From Gammaproteobacteria bacterium (GTDB taxonomy: Bacteria; Pseudomonadota; Gammaproteobacteria; Burkholderiales; Burkholderiaceae_C): a stretch of DNA of 64,000 nt. The notes below the pieces were generated by a model. That model did not search any database. It had not been told where the DNA came from and saw only the letters and a list, made by a program, of their open reading frames with translations. Positions 17,279-26,338 of this stretch are shown piece after piece (the stretch's first letter is position 1; each line of letters begins with the position of its first letter). The translations under genes and the position numbers were made by a program. The DNA is taken from assembly GCA_018815325.1 (NCBI GenBank), contig JAHIYE010000005.1, forward strand, positions 46,947 to 110,946, read 5' to 3'.

Positions 17279-19855
17279 TCAGGCCGCCGCCTTTTCCACG
17301 CGGGCGCGGATGTGCGCCAGCGCTTCCTCCACCTGGTCCACCAGGATCAGGCACAGGTCGCCTTCGCAGAGCTTGTCCATGGCCAGATCGATCGCGATGA
17401 ACTCGCCATGGATCTCGTGCATGTCGCGCGTGCGCTTGGCACCTGTCAGGCCCTCACGCAGCAGGGCCAGCACCTCGCCATCGGCGCGGCCACGCTGACA
17501 GGCGTCCTGGAACAACACCACTTCGTCGAAAGCATCGCCCAGAATGCGGGTCTGCTCGCGGATGTCCTCGTCGCGCCGATCACCCGCGCCGCTGATGACC
17601 ACGGTGCGGCGTTTGGCCGGCATGGCCTCGACCGCGCGCACCAGGGCCAGCATGGCATCCGGGTTGTGGCCGTAGTCGGCGATCACCGTGGCGCCACGGA
17701 AGTTGAAAAGGTTGAAACGGCCAGCAGCGTTGTTGCCATCGTTGCTGAACGTTGCCAGGCCGCGCCGCAGCACATCCCAGGGCAGGTTCAGGGCCCAGAC
17801 GGCCGCGATCGAGGCCATCACGTTTTCCACCTGGAAGCCGATCGTGCCTTGCAGCGTGAGCGGGATGTCGGCCAGCGGAATGCGCTGTTGCTGAGAGCCT
17901 TCGGCGGCCACCACGCAGCCGTCCTCCACATAGACCGCGCGGCGACCCTGGGCCAGGTGCGTGGCCATGACGGGATGGTCGCGGTCAGCCGCAAAGAAGG
18001 TGACGGCGCCCCGGCAGTGATTGGCCATGGGGACGACGTTCGGGTCGGCTGCATTGAGCACCGCCATGCCGTTGTCGCTGATGTTCTGCACGATGACGCG
18101 TTTGAGCACGGCCAGGTCATTGACCGTGGTGATGTAGTTCAGGCCCAGATGGTCGCCGCTGCCGATATTGGTGACCACGGCCACGTCGCAGCGATCGAAG
18201 GCCAGGCCTTCGCGCAACATGCCGCCGCGCGCCGTTTCCAGCACAGCGGCGTCGACGTCGGGGTGTTGCAGCACATTGCGTGCACTCTTGGGGCCGCTGC
18301 AGTCGCCGGTGTCGATACGCTGGCCGGCGATGTAGACGCCGTCGGTGTTGGTCATGCCCACACGCAGGCCTTTTTGGGCCAGCAAATGGGTGATCAGCCG
18401 CACCGTGGTGGTTTTGCCGTTGGTGCCAGTGATCGCCACGATCGGAATGCGACCGTTCTCGTGCTCGCCGAACATGGTGGAGATGATGGCCTCGCCCACC
18501 GGGCGACCCTTGCCGTAGGAAGGTGAGAGGTGCATGCGCAGGCCGGGCGCCGCGTTGACTTCCACCACCCCACCGCCCTGGTCTTCCAGCGGATGCAGGA
18601 TGCTGTCGCAGACCATGTCCACGCCGCAGATGTCCAGACCCACCATCTGTGCAGCGGCCACGGCGCGCTCGGCCACCTCGGGGTGCACATCGTCGGTCAC
18701 GTCGGTGGCCGAGCCGCCGGTGGAAAGGTTCGCGTTGTGGCGCAGCGTGACGCGCTGGCCATACGGAGGGACCGAGTCGGCGACAAAACCCTGGGTGGCC
18801 AGGCAGGCCAACGCAATGTCGTCGAAGCGGATCACGGTCAGCGAGGTCGAGTGGCCCGTGCCACGGCGTGGGTCGCTGTTGACCTGGTCCACCAGCTCGC
18901 GGATGGTGTGCTTGCCATCGCCCACCACATGCGGCGGGTCGCGCCGGGAGGCCGCTACCAGCTTGTTGCCCACCACCAGCAGCCTGAAATCATTGCCCGG
19001 CAGGTAACGCTCCACCAGGATTTCATCACCGAAGTCCGAAGCGGCAGTGTAGGCCGCCACCAGCTGTTCGCGCGTGGAGATGTTGACCGTGACGCCCTTG
19101 CCCTGGTTGCCGTCCTTGGGCTTGATCACCACCGGCAGGCCGATCTCGCAGGCAGCGGCCCAGGCGTCTTCGGGGGTGGTGACTTCGCGGCCCAGCGGTA
19201 CGGGCACGCCGGCCGTGGCGAGCAGCATTTTGGTGAGCTGCTTGTCCTGTGCAATGGCTTCCGAGATGGCGCTGGTGCTGTCAATCTCGGCGGCCTGGAT
19301 GCGCCGCTGCTTGCTGCCCCAGCCAAACATGATCATGCTGCCTTCGGTCATGCGGCGGTAGGGGATGTTGCGCGCGAGTGCCGCGTCGACGATGGAGCCG
19401 GTACTGGGGCCCAGGCGCACATCTTCATCGAGTTCACTCAATTGCGACAGGGCCTGCTGCAGATTGAACAGCGTGTCGTTCTTCGCCGCCAGGCACAGGG
19501 CCTCCGAGAGTTCGAGTGCCAGTCGTCCCACGGCCTCTTCGGAATATTCAACCACCACCTGGAAGACGCCGTTGTCCACCGTGGGCGCCGTACGCCGGAA
19601 GGTGACGGGGCAGCCGGCCTGGGCCTGCAGGTCGAGTGCAGCCACACCAAGCACATGGGCCAGCGTGATCTTGTCGTCATGACCGGTGGGCTGCAGCGGG
19701 CTGATGGCGGGGAAGCGGGCGCGCAAACGTGCCTCGAAGCCCTCCAGCGTGGTGATGGCACATTCCTCTGGCGTGCAGTTCACCACGGCCTCGATGGACG
19801 TGTGATGGCTCCACAGATTGGGGCCACGAAGGGCGCGGATGCGTGAGACTTCCAT
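17279..19855 (-). CDS. cphA: Cyanophycin synthetase (CphA1 type)
   Basis: Makes cyanophycin, a poly-aspartate backbone with arginine side chains used as a nitrogen and carbon store, by ATP-dependent addition of Asp then Arg. The 858 residues comprise an N-terminal domain (to about 160), an ATP-grasp domain adding Asp (about 160-470; VVIKPKDGNQGKGV is visible) and a Mur-ligase-like domain adding Arg with an intact P-loop GTNGKTT at 477-483. The C-terminal domain is complete. It lies 4 bases downstream of the shorter paralogue at 19860, so the two are co-transcribed. No cyanophycinase gene is in the window. Confidence 0.96.
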   Translation of the reverse strand: MEVSRIRALRGPNLWSHHTSIEAVVNCTPEECAITTLEGFEARLRARFPAISPLQPTGHDDKITLAHVLGVAALDLQAQAGCPVTFRRTAPTVDNGVFQVVVEYSEEAVGRLALELSEALCLAAKNDTLFNLQQALSQLSELDEDVRLGPSTGSIVDAALARNIPYRRMTEGSMIMFGWGSKQRRIQAAEIDSTSAISEAIAQDKQLTKMLLATAGVPVPLGREVTTPEDAWAAACEIGLPVVIKPKDGNQGKGVTVNISTREQLVAAYTAASDFGDEILVERYLPGNDFRLLVVGNKLVAASRRDPPHVVGDGKHTIRELVDQVNSDPRRGTGHSTSLTVIRFDDIALACLATQGFVADSVPPYGQRVTLRHNANLSTGGSATDVTDDVHPEVAERAVAAAQMVGLDICGVDMVCDSILHPLEDQGGGVVEVNAAPGLRMHLSPSYGKGRPVGEAIISTMFGEHENGRIPIVAITGTNGKTTTVRLITHLLAQKGLRVGMTNTDGVYIAGQRIDTGDCSGPKSARNVLQHPDVDAAVLETARGGMLREGLAFDRCDVAVVTNIGSGDHLGLNYITTVNDLAVLKRVIVQNISDNGMAVLNAADPNVVPMANHCRGAVTFFAADRDHPVMATHLAQGRRAVYVEDGCVVAAEGSQQQRIPLADIPLTLQGTIGFQVENVMASIAAVWALNLPWDVLRRGLATFSNDGNNAAGRFNLFNFRGATVIADYGHNPDAMLALVRAVEAMPAKRRTVVISGAGDRRDEDIREQTRILGDAFDEVVLFQDACQRGRADGEVLALLREGLTGAKRTRDMHEIHGEFIAIDLAMDKLCEGDLCLILVDQVEEALAHIRARVEKAAA

Positions 19856-19859
19856 GGGG

Positions 19860-22025
19860 TCAGTAGCTCTTGGTAGGGTTTGACTCGAAGGTGCGCAGAC
19901 CCGCGCCGATCAGCTCGGGCGTGACATGCATGGCCCAGGCGGCAGCGACGGCGGCCATCACCATGGCCGGCTTTTCGGCCTTGGCGGGCTTGAGTGAGCT
20001 CAGCGGGATCTGGGCCACTTCGTCCTCGCCCTGAGCCAGCACGATGTGCTGGTCCTGCAGAAAGACCGCGCGGTTACCGCTGGCGCGGTGGTCGGCGATG
20101 ACATCGAGTTTCGGGTCAAGGCCATAGAAAATCACCTTGCCGTCGCACAGCGAGGCCATCTTGACCACCAGCGGGTCCTCGGCGTTGAGCACGGCGGTGC
20201 CATGCGACAGCACCACATCGACCTGGGTGCGGACCACGTTGTAGAGCTTGTCCTCGCTGTCGATATAGAACTCGGCCAGCTCTTCCATGCCGCTGGCATC
20301 GGTGACCACGCCGACCATGCATTTGTCGTAGGCCAGGCCCTCGGCAAGAATCATGCGGTTGCTGTTTTCGTACACCGCAGTTTCGATGGTGCGGTTGATG
20401 AGCAGGCGCTGGCCTGCTTCCCAGTTGACGCTGTCCTTGGTCTCGACCTGCCGGGCCCCGAGGAAAAAGCCGTCGCGGCACGCCAGTCCGACACGCTTGC
20501 CGCTGATGTGCAGCAGCCAGGCCACCAGGCGTGCGATGCGCGTGGTGTGTTGCGTGCCGGCGATGCCGATGATGGGGATGCGGCCATTGTCATCACCCGG
20601 GAACAGGTGTTCGATGATGGCCTGGCCCACGGGCCGCGGCTGGCCTTCGGCCGGCTTGAGGTGCATGAGCAGGCCTGGGCCGGCGTTGACTTCGATGATG
20701 GCCCCACCCTGGGCGTTGAAAGGGCGGGAGATGTCCTGTGCCACGAGGTCGATGCCTGCAATGTCGAGACCGATCACGCGTGCGGCCAGCGCGGCGGCGG
20801 CGGCGACTTCGGGGTGCACCTGGTCGGTGACGTCGTAGGCCAGGTCGCCGTTGCGCTTGAGCAGCACGTTCAGGCCTTTCGCCGGGACGGACTCGCCCGT
20901 GAGACCCTGGCGTTCAAGTTCGAGCTGGGCAATCGGCTCCTTGTCGAGGATCAGCGGCTCCAGCGGAAATTCTTCTTCGGTGCCGCAGCGCGGATCGCTG
21001 TTGATCTGGGACACGATGAGTTCGCGCACCGTCGAGTGGCCATCACCGGTGACGGTGAGCATCTTGCCGCGTGTGGCCGCCACCACACGGTTGCCGACCA
21101 CCAGCAGGCGGTGGGCATCGCCCCGGATGAATTTCTCGACCAGCACGCCGCTGCCTTCCTCGCGCGCGGCGGTATAGGCTTTTTCAATTTCCTCACGGGT
21201 ATTGAGGTCGGTGAAGACGCCACGGCCATGGTTGGCGTCGGTCGGCTTCACAACCACCGGCACACCGATGTCCTCTGCCGCCTCCCAGGCCGCCTCGGGG
21301 CTGTCGACCTCCTGGCCCTCGGGCACGGGCACGCCGCAGGTCTGCAGCATGCTCTTGGTCATCTGCTTGTCGCCGGCAATGCTTTCGGCGATGGCGCTGG
21401 TCTGGTCGGTTTCTGCCGTCCAGATGCGGTGCTGATTGATGCCGTGACCCAGCTGCACGAGGTTGCCACTGGTCAGGCGGATGTGCGGAATGCCCCGGTC
21501 AATGGCCGCGTCCACGATATGAGCCGTGCTGGGGCCGAGCCCGAGGGAGTCCACCATGTCGCGTAGTCTGGCCACCGTGGCCGCCACATCGTAGGGGGTG
21601 TCTTCGATCGCTGCCATGACCATGTCACGGCCCGCCTGCAGGGCTGCGCGCCCTACATCCTCCTGCCGGGAGCGAAACGCCACCTTGTAAACACCGCGTT
21701 GCGAGGTTTCACGGGCCTTGCCAAAGCCGGTCTGCATGCCGGCGAGGTTTTGCAGCTCGATCGCCACATGCTCCAGGATGTGGCCAGCCCAGGTGCCTTC
21801 GCGCAGGCGCATGAGGAAACCGCCGCGCTCGCCGACGCCGCAATGGTGTTCGACCAGGCCCGGCAACATGACGGTCAGCCGTTCATAGAATCCGGGCAGG
21901 GTGTTGGAGGGGTGGTCTTCGAGGGCGCCGATATCGACCACGGCCTCGATCACGGCACGGTAGGTCCAGATGTTGGGGCCGCGAAGATAAGCTACCCGCA
22001 GCAGTTCAATGCTCTTGTGTGTCAT
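19860..22025 (-). CDS. Short cyanophycin synthetase paralogue (CphA2-like)
   Basis: A 721-residue paralogue of the adjacent CphA. It keeps the N-terminal domain (LRGPNIWTYRAVIEAVVD) and an intact-looking ATP-grasp domain (VVVKPTDANHGRGV). In the Mur-ligase-like domain the P-loop reads GTQHTTR at 490-496, where the paralogue has GTNGKTT, so the ATP-binding lysine is replaced by Thr. The protein also stops about 140 residues early, lacking the C-terminal Mur subdomain. This matches the CphA2 class, which polymerises beta-Asp-Arg dipeptides using only the ATP-grasp site, and the second synthetase copy known in Cupriavidus. Assignment to that activity is inference. It is the first gene of the cph unit. 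Confidence 0.88.
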   Translation of the reverse strand: MTHKSIELLRVAYLRGPNIWTYRAVIEAVVDIGALEDHPSNTLPGFYERLTVMLPGLVEHHCGVGERGGFLMRLREGTWAGHILEHVAIELQNLAGMQTGFGKARETSQRGVYKVAFRSRQEDVGRAALQAGRDMVMAAIEDTPYDVAATVARLRDMVDSLGLGPSTAHIVDAAIDRGIPHIRLTSGNLVQLGHGINQHRIWTAETDQTSAIAESIAGDKQMTKSMLQTCGVPVPEGQEVDSPEAAWEAAEDIGVPVVVKPTDANHGRGVFTDLNTREEIEKAYTAAREEGSGVLVEKFIRGDAHRLLVVGNRVVAATRGKMLTVTGDGHSTVRELIVSQINSDPRCGTEEEFPLEPLILDKEPIAQLELERQGLTGESVPAKGLNVLLKRNGDLAYDVTDQVHPEVAAAAALAARVIGLDIAGIDLVAQDISRPFNAQGGAIIEVNAGPGLLMHLKPAEGQPRPVGQAIIEHLFPGDDNGRIPIIGIAGTQHTTRIARLVAWLLHISGKRVGLACRDGFFLGARQVETKDSVNWEAGQRLLINRTIETAVYENSNRMILAEGLAYDKCMVGVVTDASGMEELAEFYIDSEDKLYNVVRTQVDVVLSHGTAVLNAEDPLVVKMASLCDGKVIFYGLDPKLDVIADHRASGNRAVFLQDQHIVLAQGEDEVAQIPLSSLKPAKAEKPAMVMAAVAAAWAMHVTPELIGAGLRTFESNPTKSY

Positions 22026-22207
22026 GGCTCGGTACAGGTCAGGGACTCGGCATTGAGAATGGATGGTTGATGTGGATTGGTGCCGTCGCGTAGTAATTGA
22101 TCACATCTGCGGGCTGGTCCCAAGCATAATATTGTTTTATCTGTTGCAGTCCGCCAAGGTGACTGAACCGGTCCTGGACCGATATCCCGCAGAGTTTTCT
22201 GGCTTAA
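22026..22207. promoter_or_regulatory. Divergent intergenic region between cyanophycin genes and ABC exporter
   Basis: These 182 bases separate the divergently transcribed cph unit and the exporter-DUF1854 unit, so both promoters should lie here. An AT-rich patch (CATAATATTG, near 22124-22133) is the best candidate for -10 elements, but I cannot pick a convincing -35/-10 pair or an operator. Confidence 0.35.
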
Positions 22208-24520
22208 ATGACAAACGACACCCCAGTGCACGATAGCTTTCTGAATGAAATCCCGCCCGACTGGCGCATGGAGGTTCAAGCACAGCTGCAATCACACGAA
22301 AACGTTTTGGCGTCGCTGTTGGTTGACCTGGACACCCAACTCCGATTTGCCCAGGGGCTGGTGGTGGTCACCAACCAGCGCCTCATTGGACGCACAGCGG
22401 GGCAAACGCAGTGGCATTCCTGGGCTTACCGGCCTGGCCTGACACTGACACACCGTGACCACGCGGGCGTCGGACAACTGCAAATTTTAGACGATCAGGG
22501 CCTGCTTTCGGACTGGCGTTTCACCCTAGGCCAGAACCTGCAGGCCTTGCGGCTGTTTGATACTTTTCACACCCAGTTGGCGAGTCACCTCAGTGGCCAG
22601 CCCGCCGAGTCCCAGGAGGGGCGCTACTGTCCCGAGTGCAGCTCACCGCTGGAGCCCGGCGAAACCGAATGCCGTGTCTGCGCCAAGGTGATCCATACCT
22701 CGCCCTCGCCGTGGACCCTGTTTCGCCTCTGGCGCTTTGCCAAACCCTACCGCGGCCAGCTGCTGGCGGGCTTTGTGCTCACCCTGCTGGGTACAGCAGC
22801 CAGTCTGGTGCCGCCTTACCTGACCATGCCGCTGATGGACGAGGTGCTGATCCCGTTCCAGAACGGCCAGAAGATCGACCCGATGCTGGTGGCGCTCTAT
22901 ATGAGTGGCCTGCTGGGCTCGGCGGTGCTGGCCTGGGGCCTGAGCTGGGCCAAGACCTACATCCTGGCACTGGTGTCCGAGCGCATCGGGGCCGACCTGC
23001 GCACCACCACCTACGAGCACCTGCTGCGCCTGTCGCTGGAGTACTTCGGCGGCAAGCGCACGGGCGACCTGATGTCGCGCATCGGCAGCGAAAGCGACCG
23101 CATCTGCGTGTTCCTCTCGCTGCACCTGCTCGATTTCGCCACCGATGTGCTGATGCTGCTCATGACGGCAGCCATCCTGTTTTCGATCAACCCCTGGCTG
23201 GCGCTGGTGACCCTGCTGCCGCTACCCTTCATCGTGTGGATGATCCACGCAGTGCGCTTCAGGCTACAGACCGGCTTCGAAAAGATCGACCGGGTCTGGT
23301 CCGAGGTCACCAGCGTGCTGGCCGACACCATTCCCGGCGTACGCGTGGTCAAGGCCTTTGCCCAGGAGACCCGTGAGGCCCAGCGCTTCAAGGACGCCAA
23401 CAAGCACAACCTGGTGGTCAACGACAAGCTGAACAAGACCTGGGCGCTGTTTGCCCCCAGCGTGACCTTTCTTACCGAGTTCGGCCTGCTCGTGGTCTGG
23501 GCCTTCGGCATCTGGCAGGTCTCGCGTGGCGAGATCACGGTGGGTGTGCTCACGGCCTTTCTGGCCTACATCAGCCGCTTCTATGGCCGGCTCGATTCGA
23601 TGAGCCGCATCGTCTCGCACACCGAAAAATCGGCCTCGGCCACCAAGCGCATCTTCGACATCCTGGACCACGTCTCCAGCGTGCCCGAGCCCAGGCAGCC
23701 GGTGCATCTGGATCACATCGAAGGCCGCATCGAGATTCGTGAGGTGGGCTTTCGCTATGGCAACCGCGAGGTGAACCGCGACATCAGCCTGCAGATTGCC
23801 CCCGGCGAGATGATTGGCCTGGTGGGCCACAGTGGCTCGGGCAAGAGCACGCTGGTCAACCTGATCTGCCGCTTCTATGACGTCACCGAAGGCGCCATCC
23901 TGCTCGACGGCGTGGACATCCGCTCCCTGCCCGTGGCCGAGTACCGCCGCCACATCGGCCTGGTGCTGCAGGAGCCCTTTCTGTTCTTCGGCACCATTGC
24001 CGAGAACATCGCCTACGGCAAGCCCGATGCCACCCGCGCCGAAATCATTGCAGCGGCCCGTGCGGCGCATGCGCACGAGTTCATCCTGCGCCTGCCGCAA
24101 GGCTACGACTCCATCGTGGGCGAGCGCGGCCAGGGCCTTTCAGGCGGTGAGCGCCAGCGCATCTCGATTGCACGCGCGCTGCTGATCGACCCGCGCATCC
24201 TGATCCTCGACGAGGCCACCTCTTCGGTGGATTCCGAGACCGAGAAAGAAATCCAGAAGGCGCTGGAGAACCTGGTGAAGGGCCGCACTACCATCGCCAT
24301 TGCGCACCGCCTCTCCACCCTGCACAAGGCCGACCGGCTGGTCGTGCTCGACCGCGGCCAGGTGGTGGAGGTGGGCTCGCATGATGAACTGATGGCACGC
24401 GAAGGCGCCTACTACAACCTCTACCAGGCCCAGGCCCGCAACATGGATGTCGACATGGACGACGCAAGACTGGATGCACCCCACAATGACAACAGCACAG
24501 ACAAACCCCATCCTCTTTGA
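22208..24520 (+). CDS. ABC exporter with N-terminal PH-like region and zinc ribbon, cyanophycin-linked
   Basis: A 770-residue fused permease-ATPase of the ABCB/MsbA exporter type. Residues about 25-130 resemble a bacterial PH-like fold (a VVVTNQRLIG strand and a final amphipathic helix). A CxxC-x10-CxxC zinc ribbon follows (Cys141, 144, 155, 158), then six membrane helices (about 175-470) and an ATPase with Walker A 540-547 (GHSGSGKS), signature LSGGERQR and Walker B LILDEATSSVD. A soluble N-terminal pair of this sort is unusual for an exporter. NCBI-style annotation links this family to cyanophycin metabolism; substrate and role are unknown. DUF1854 overlaps its 3' end. Confidence 0.88.
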   Translation: MTNDTPVHDSFLNEIPPDWRMEVQAQLQSHENVLASLLVDLDTQLRFAQGLVVVTNQRLIGRTAGQTQWHSWAYRPGLTLTHRDHAGVGQLQILDDQGLLSDWRFTLGQNLQALRLFDTFHTQLASHLSGQPAESQEGRYCPECSSPLEPGETECRVCAKVIHTSPSPWTLFRLWRFAKPYRGQLLAGFVLTLLGTAASLVPPYLTMPLMDEVLIPFQNGQKIDPMLVALYMSGLLGSAVLAWGLSWAKTYILALVSERIGADLRTTTYEHLLRLSLEYFGGKRTGDLMSRIGSESDRICVFLSLHLLDFATDVLMLLMTAAILFSINPWLALVTLLPLPFIVWMIHAVRFRLQTGFEKIDRVWSEVTSVLADTIPGVRVVKAFAQETREAQRFKDANKHNLVVNDKLNKTWALFAPSVTFLTEFGLLVVWAFGIWQVSRGEITVGVLTAFLAYISRFYGRLDSMSRIVSHTEKSASATKRIFDILDHVSSVPEPRQPVHLDHIEGRIEIREVGFRYGNREVNRDISLQIAPGEMIGLVGHSGSGKSTLVNLICRFYDVTEGAILLDGVDIRSLPVAEYRRHIGLVLQEPFLFFGTIAENIAYGKPDATRAEIIAAARAAHAHEFILRLPQGYDSIVGERGQGLSGGERQRISIARALLIDPRILILDEATSSVDSETEKEIQKALENLVKGRTTIAIAHRLSTLHKADRLVVLDRGQVVEVGSHDELMAREGAYYNLYQAQARNMDVDMDDARLDAPHNDNSTDKPHPL

Positions 24521-24971
24521 GCTGAGCCGCAACGCCTTCGGCCAGCTGGAGCTGCGCACGGCTGACGGCCATGTGCATGTGGGTGTGCTGCCGGTGCGGG
24601 CCTTTCCCATCCAGTCGCCGGACGACGGCATCTCGCTGGTGCAGGTCGACGGCCATGAGGTGATCTGGATCGACGCCCTGGCCGGGCTGCCTGCCAAAGA
24701 GCAGGCACTGATCCGCGAAGAGCTGCAGAGCCGCGAGTTCATGCCCGAAATCCAGCGTATTGCACGTGTGTCGAGTTTTTCCACACCCTGCACCTGGCAT
24801 GTGAGCACGGACCGGGGCGACACGCAGTTTGTGCTGCGCGGCAGCGAGGACATTCGCCGCGTGGGGCAGGGCGCTCTGCTGGTGACCGACTCGCACGGCA
24901 TCCAGTTCCTGATCCGCGACCAGGCCCGGCTCGACAAGGAAGGCCGCAGGATTCTGGACCGCTTCATGTAG
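24486..24971 (+). CDS. DUF1854 protein, cyanophycin-linked
   Basis: A 161-residue soluble protein of the DUF1854 family, recognised by FELSRNAFGQLELR, the FPIQSPDDGISLV segment and REFMPEIQRI. The function is unknown; the family repeatedly sits next to cyanophycin synthetases and the exporter above. The chosen ATG at 24486 lies 35 bases inside the exporter gene; earlier in-frame starts at 24447 and 24474 are possible. The overlap argues for coupled translation and a partner role for the exporter. No catalytic motif or metal site is evident. Confidence 0.85.
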   Translation: MTTAQTNPILFELSRNAFGQLELRTADGHVHVGVLPVRAFPIQSPDDGISLVQVDGHEVIWIDALAGLPAKEQALIREELQSREFMPEIQRIARVSSFSTPCTWHVSTDRGDTQFVLRGSEDIRRVGQGALLVTDSHGIQFLIRDQARLDKEGRRILDRFM

Positions 24972-25049
24972 CGGCGTCCCGGCTCACCGGCGAAGCACAA
25001 GTACCCCATTGGCAAGCTGATAAACAAGACACCCTGAGGAGACCGGCCG

Positions 25050-25994
25050 ATGATCATCAAGCATCAACAGGATGTGACAGCGGCCGTGCTGGCCGAACTC
25101 CAGCGCGCCGAGAACCCGCGCTTTCGCGAGATCATGAGCGCGGCGGTGCGGCATCTGCATGGCTTCGCACGCGAGGCGCGCCTGACCGAGGCCGAGTTTC
25201 ACCAGGCTTGCGGCGTCATCGCCAAGCTGGGCCAACTCACCACCGAGTCGCATAACGAGGTGGTGCTGGCCTGCGGCTCGCTCGGCCTGTCTGCACTCGT
25301 GTGCCTGCTCAACAATGGCGATCAGGGTCAGACCGAAACCACGGCCAACCTCATGGGCCCTTTTTGGCGCATGGACTCGCCGCACTACCCCAACGGCGCC
25401 TCCATCGCCACAACCCCTGCCGATGGCGTGCCGATCTTCGTCAATGCCTGGGTGCGCGACAAGCAGGGCCGCCCCGTGGTGGGGGCCAAGGTCGATGTCT
25501 GGCACGCCTCCAGCGAGGGCTTCTACGAGAATCAGGATCCGGGCCAGGCCGACATGAACCTGCGCGGCCAGTTCACTACCGACGACAAGGGCCACATCGC
25601 CTTTCGCAGCATCAAGCCCGCGGGCTACCCCATCCCGCTCAGCGGCCCGGTCGGTGACCTGCTGCGTGCGCAAGGCCGACACAACATGCGGCCCGCGCAC
25701 ATCCACTTCATGATCTGGCAACCCGGCTTCAAGACCCAGTTCTCGCAGGTGTACTCCAGCGAAGATCCTTATCTGGAGACTGATGTGCAGTTTGGCGTCA
25801 CGCAGGCGCTGATCGGCCAGTATGTGCTGCACCGGGATGAGCCGGCACCGGATGCCAATGTCACCGGCCCCTGGTATTCGCTGGACCATCACTTCGTCAT
25901 CGAACCCGGCGAGGCACGCCTGCCCAAGCCGCCCATCACCGGCAAGGCCAGTGGCGAGCGGCCCACGCTGGCCGTGTTGCAGCGTACGCCCTGA
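25050..25994 (+). CDS. Intradiol ring-cleavage dioxygenase
   Basis: Non-haem Fe(III) dioxygenase that opens catechol-type rings between the hydroxyls. The 314 residues have the N-terminal helical dimerisation region (to about 105) and the catalytic beta-sandwich. The four iron ligands are visible as Tyr159 (GFYEN), Tyr193 (AGYPIP), His217 and His219 (RPAHIHF). The length and the LMGPFWRMDSP segment suggest the catechol/hydroxyquinol 1,2-dioxygenase branch rather than protocatechuate 3,4-dioxygenase. The following gene is a 4-oxalocrotonate tautomerase homologue; no muconate or maleylacetate pathway genes are here, so the pathway is open. The ATG has a GAGGAGA-type ribosome site. Confidence 0.9.
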   Translation: MIIKHQQDVTAAVLAELQRAENPRFREIMSAAVRHLHGFAREARLTEAEFHQACGVIAKLGQLTTESHNEVVLACGSLGLSALVCLLNNGDQGQTETTANLMGPFWRMDSPHYPNGASIATTPADGVPIFVNAWVRDKQGRPVVGAKVDVWHASSEGFYENQDPGQADMNLRGQFTTDDKGHIAFRSIKPAGYPIPLSGPVGDLLRAQGRHNMRPAHIHFMIWQPGFKTQFSQVYSSEDPYLETDVQFGVTQALIGQYVLHRDEPAPDANVTGPWYSLDHHFVIEPGEARLPKPPITGKASGERPTLAVLQRTP

Positions 25995-26015
25995 ACAGAA
26001 CCACGGAGACACCCC

Positions 26016-26231
26016 ATGCCCATCGTCAACATCACCCTCGTCGAAGGCCGCGATGACGCCACCCTCAAGCACTGCATCAAGGAGGTGGCGCGCACCGTGC
26101 ACCAGACCCTGGGCGCACCGCTGGCCACCATCCGTGTGATCGTGCAGCAGGTGCCCGCGGCACATTGGGGCGTGGGGGATGAGACGCGGGATGAGATGGA
26201 TGCAAAGAAGGCTGTTGCTGGAAAACCTTAG
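26016..26231 (+). CDS. 4-oxalocrotonate tautomerase family protein
   Basis: A 71-residue tautomerase. After removal of Met the catalytic Pro1 is exposed, and the two arginines of the 4-OT active site are conserved in position (Arg11 and Arg39), so a 2-hydroxymuconate tautomerase-like reaction is plausible. It follows the dioxygenase by 21 bases in the same unit. 4-OT normally serves meta-cleavage pathways whereas the neighbour is an ortho-cleaving enzyme, so the pairing may serve a different aromatic pathway or a related promiscuous reaction. Confidence 0.87.
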   Translation: MPIVNITLVEGRDDATLKHCIKEVARTVHQTLGAPLATIRVIVQQVPAAHWGVGDETRDEMDAKKAVAGKP

Positions 26232-26338
26232 TTCGCAGGCTACCGCTTCCTGTGTATATTTTTCGTCTGCATTCGGCAATGAGAAGCCGCTGACAACTGA
26301 CCGCCGCCCGACCGAGTCACTGTCGCGTCACGTTGCGG

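Noticed and set aside
17312..18526. Long plus-strand frames opposite the cyanophycin synthetases (also 18530-19846 and 20046-21566)
   Set aside because: They are antisense shadows of two clear synthetase genes and show typical shadow composition.
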